Assembly (NCBI GenBank): GCA_021286965.1
Contig: JAJTBK010000312.1
Span: forward strand, 1 to 5,638
DNA: 5,638 nucleotides
From: Comamonadaceae bacterium
GTDB lineage: Bacteria > Pseudomonadota > Gammaproteobacteria > Burkholderiales > Burkholderiaceae_C
Direction: 5' to 3'
Shown here: positions 5,354 through 5,638 of the stretch, in pieces
Layout: every line of letters begins with the position of its first letter
Numbering within the stretch: the stretch's first letter is position 1
Program-made: the position numbers and the translations under genes
The notes under the pieces: model-generated
What the model was told of the DNA's origin: nothing
Seen by the model: the letters and a program-made list of their open reading frames with translations, nothing else
Database searches by the model: none

Positions 5354-5638
5354 ATGCTCACCCTCCAGACCATCCAGGACGCCGCCGCCCGCCTGCGCGG
5401 CCAAGTGCTCGAAACCCCCTGCGTCGAATCGCAGACGCTGTCGCAGATCGTCGGCGCGCAGGTGTTTTTGAAGTTCGAGAACCTGCAATTCACCGCCTCC
5501 TTCAAGGAGCGCGGCGCCTGCAACAAGCTCAGCCAACTCTCGCCCGAGGAGCGCGCACGCGGCGTCGTCGCCATGAGCGCGGGCAACCACGCGCAGGGCG
5601 TGGCCTACCACGCGCAGCGCCTGGGGCTGCGCGCCGTC
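5354..5638 (+). CDS. ilvA: Threonine ammonia-lyase (threonine dehydratase), PLP-dependent, 5' part only
   Basis: Deaminates threonine (and serine) to 2-oxobutyrate, feeding isoleucine synthesis or threonine breakdown. The first 95 residues are visible and the frame is open at the right edge. Seen: MLTLQTIQDAAARLRGQVLE at the start, then KFENLQFTASFKERGA with the PLP Schiff-base lysine at Lys51, and SAGNHAQG at 75-82, the loop that holds the PLP phosphate. The short N-terminus and SFKERGA form resemble the roughly 400-residue threonine ammonia-lyase group with one ACT domain. The C-terminus that would confirm this, and separate it from serine racemase-like relatives, is outside the window. The ATG at 5354 has no strong ribosome binding site. 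The gene is separated from norR by a terminator and has no obvious link to NO or anaerobiosis. Confidence 0.88.
   Translation, partial: MLTLQTIQDAAARLRGQVLETPCVESQTLSQIVGAQVFLKFENLQFTASFKERGACNKLSQLSPEERARGVVAMSAGNHAQGVAYHAQRLGLRAV

Noticed and set aside
1..5638. tRNA or rRNA genes, CRISPR arrays, insertion sequences
   Set aside because: No cloverleaf, regularly spaced repeats, transposase motifs or terminal inverted repeats were seen; the only repeats are the two short palindromes and the regulatory sites.

Overview
The window is GC-rich DNA with long open antisense frames. It carries the gene set of a facultatively anaerobic, probably denitrifying betaproteobacterium. The protein style and an intergenic palindrome of the ATAGCT...CGCTTG...ATAAGC type suggest a Comamonadaceae member (Acidovorax/Alicycliphilus-like). 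That assignment is recognition, not a database result.

Left part (1-3030, minus strand): an anaerobic (class III) ribonucleotide reductase operon, read from right to left. It starts with nrdD (915-2933), which has an ATP-cone, the catalytic domain and a C-terminal zinc site, but no glycyl-radical segment. That segment (RVMGY, radical Gly35) lies in a separate 62-residue ORF (666-854). The activase nrdG follows one base later and runs off the left edge. The two NrdD parts share a reading frame, separated by one TAA and a 60-base spacer containing a degenerate palindromic repeat. The nrdD upstream region (2934-3030) has a perfect 16-bp NrdR box, a second degenerate NrdR box 32 bp away centre to centre, and an FNR/Anr/Dnr-type box. 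This fits repression by NrdR and activation under anoxia.

Middle (3051-3705): a small hemerythrin-like di-iron protein gene on the minus strand (3118-3552) ends in a strong intrinsic terminator that separates it from nrdD. It is divergent from norR. Their shared intergenic region holds a near-consensus sigma-54 promoter facing the hemerythrin gene and three GGT-N7-ACC sites, the known NorR operator form. One of these sites spans the norR start codon.

Right part (3696-5638, plus strand): norR encodes a complete 523-residue NO-sensing sigma-54 activator with all five residues matching the E. coli iron-centre ligands. It ends in a palindromic terminator that supplies part of its stop codon. The 5' end of a threonine ammonia-lyase gene follows (5354 to the edge).

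Together: NO binds NorR, which probably switches on the hemerythrin-like protein as an NO or iron-nitrosyl handling factor, while the neighbouring nrd operon supplies dNTPs without oxygen. The most unusual feature is the split class III reductase with its glycyl-radical domain as a free small protein.
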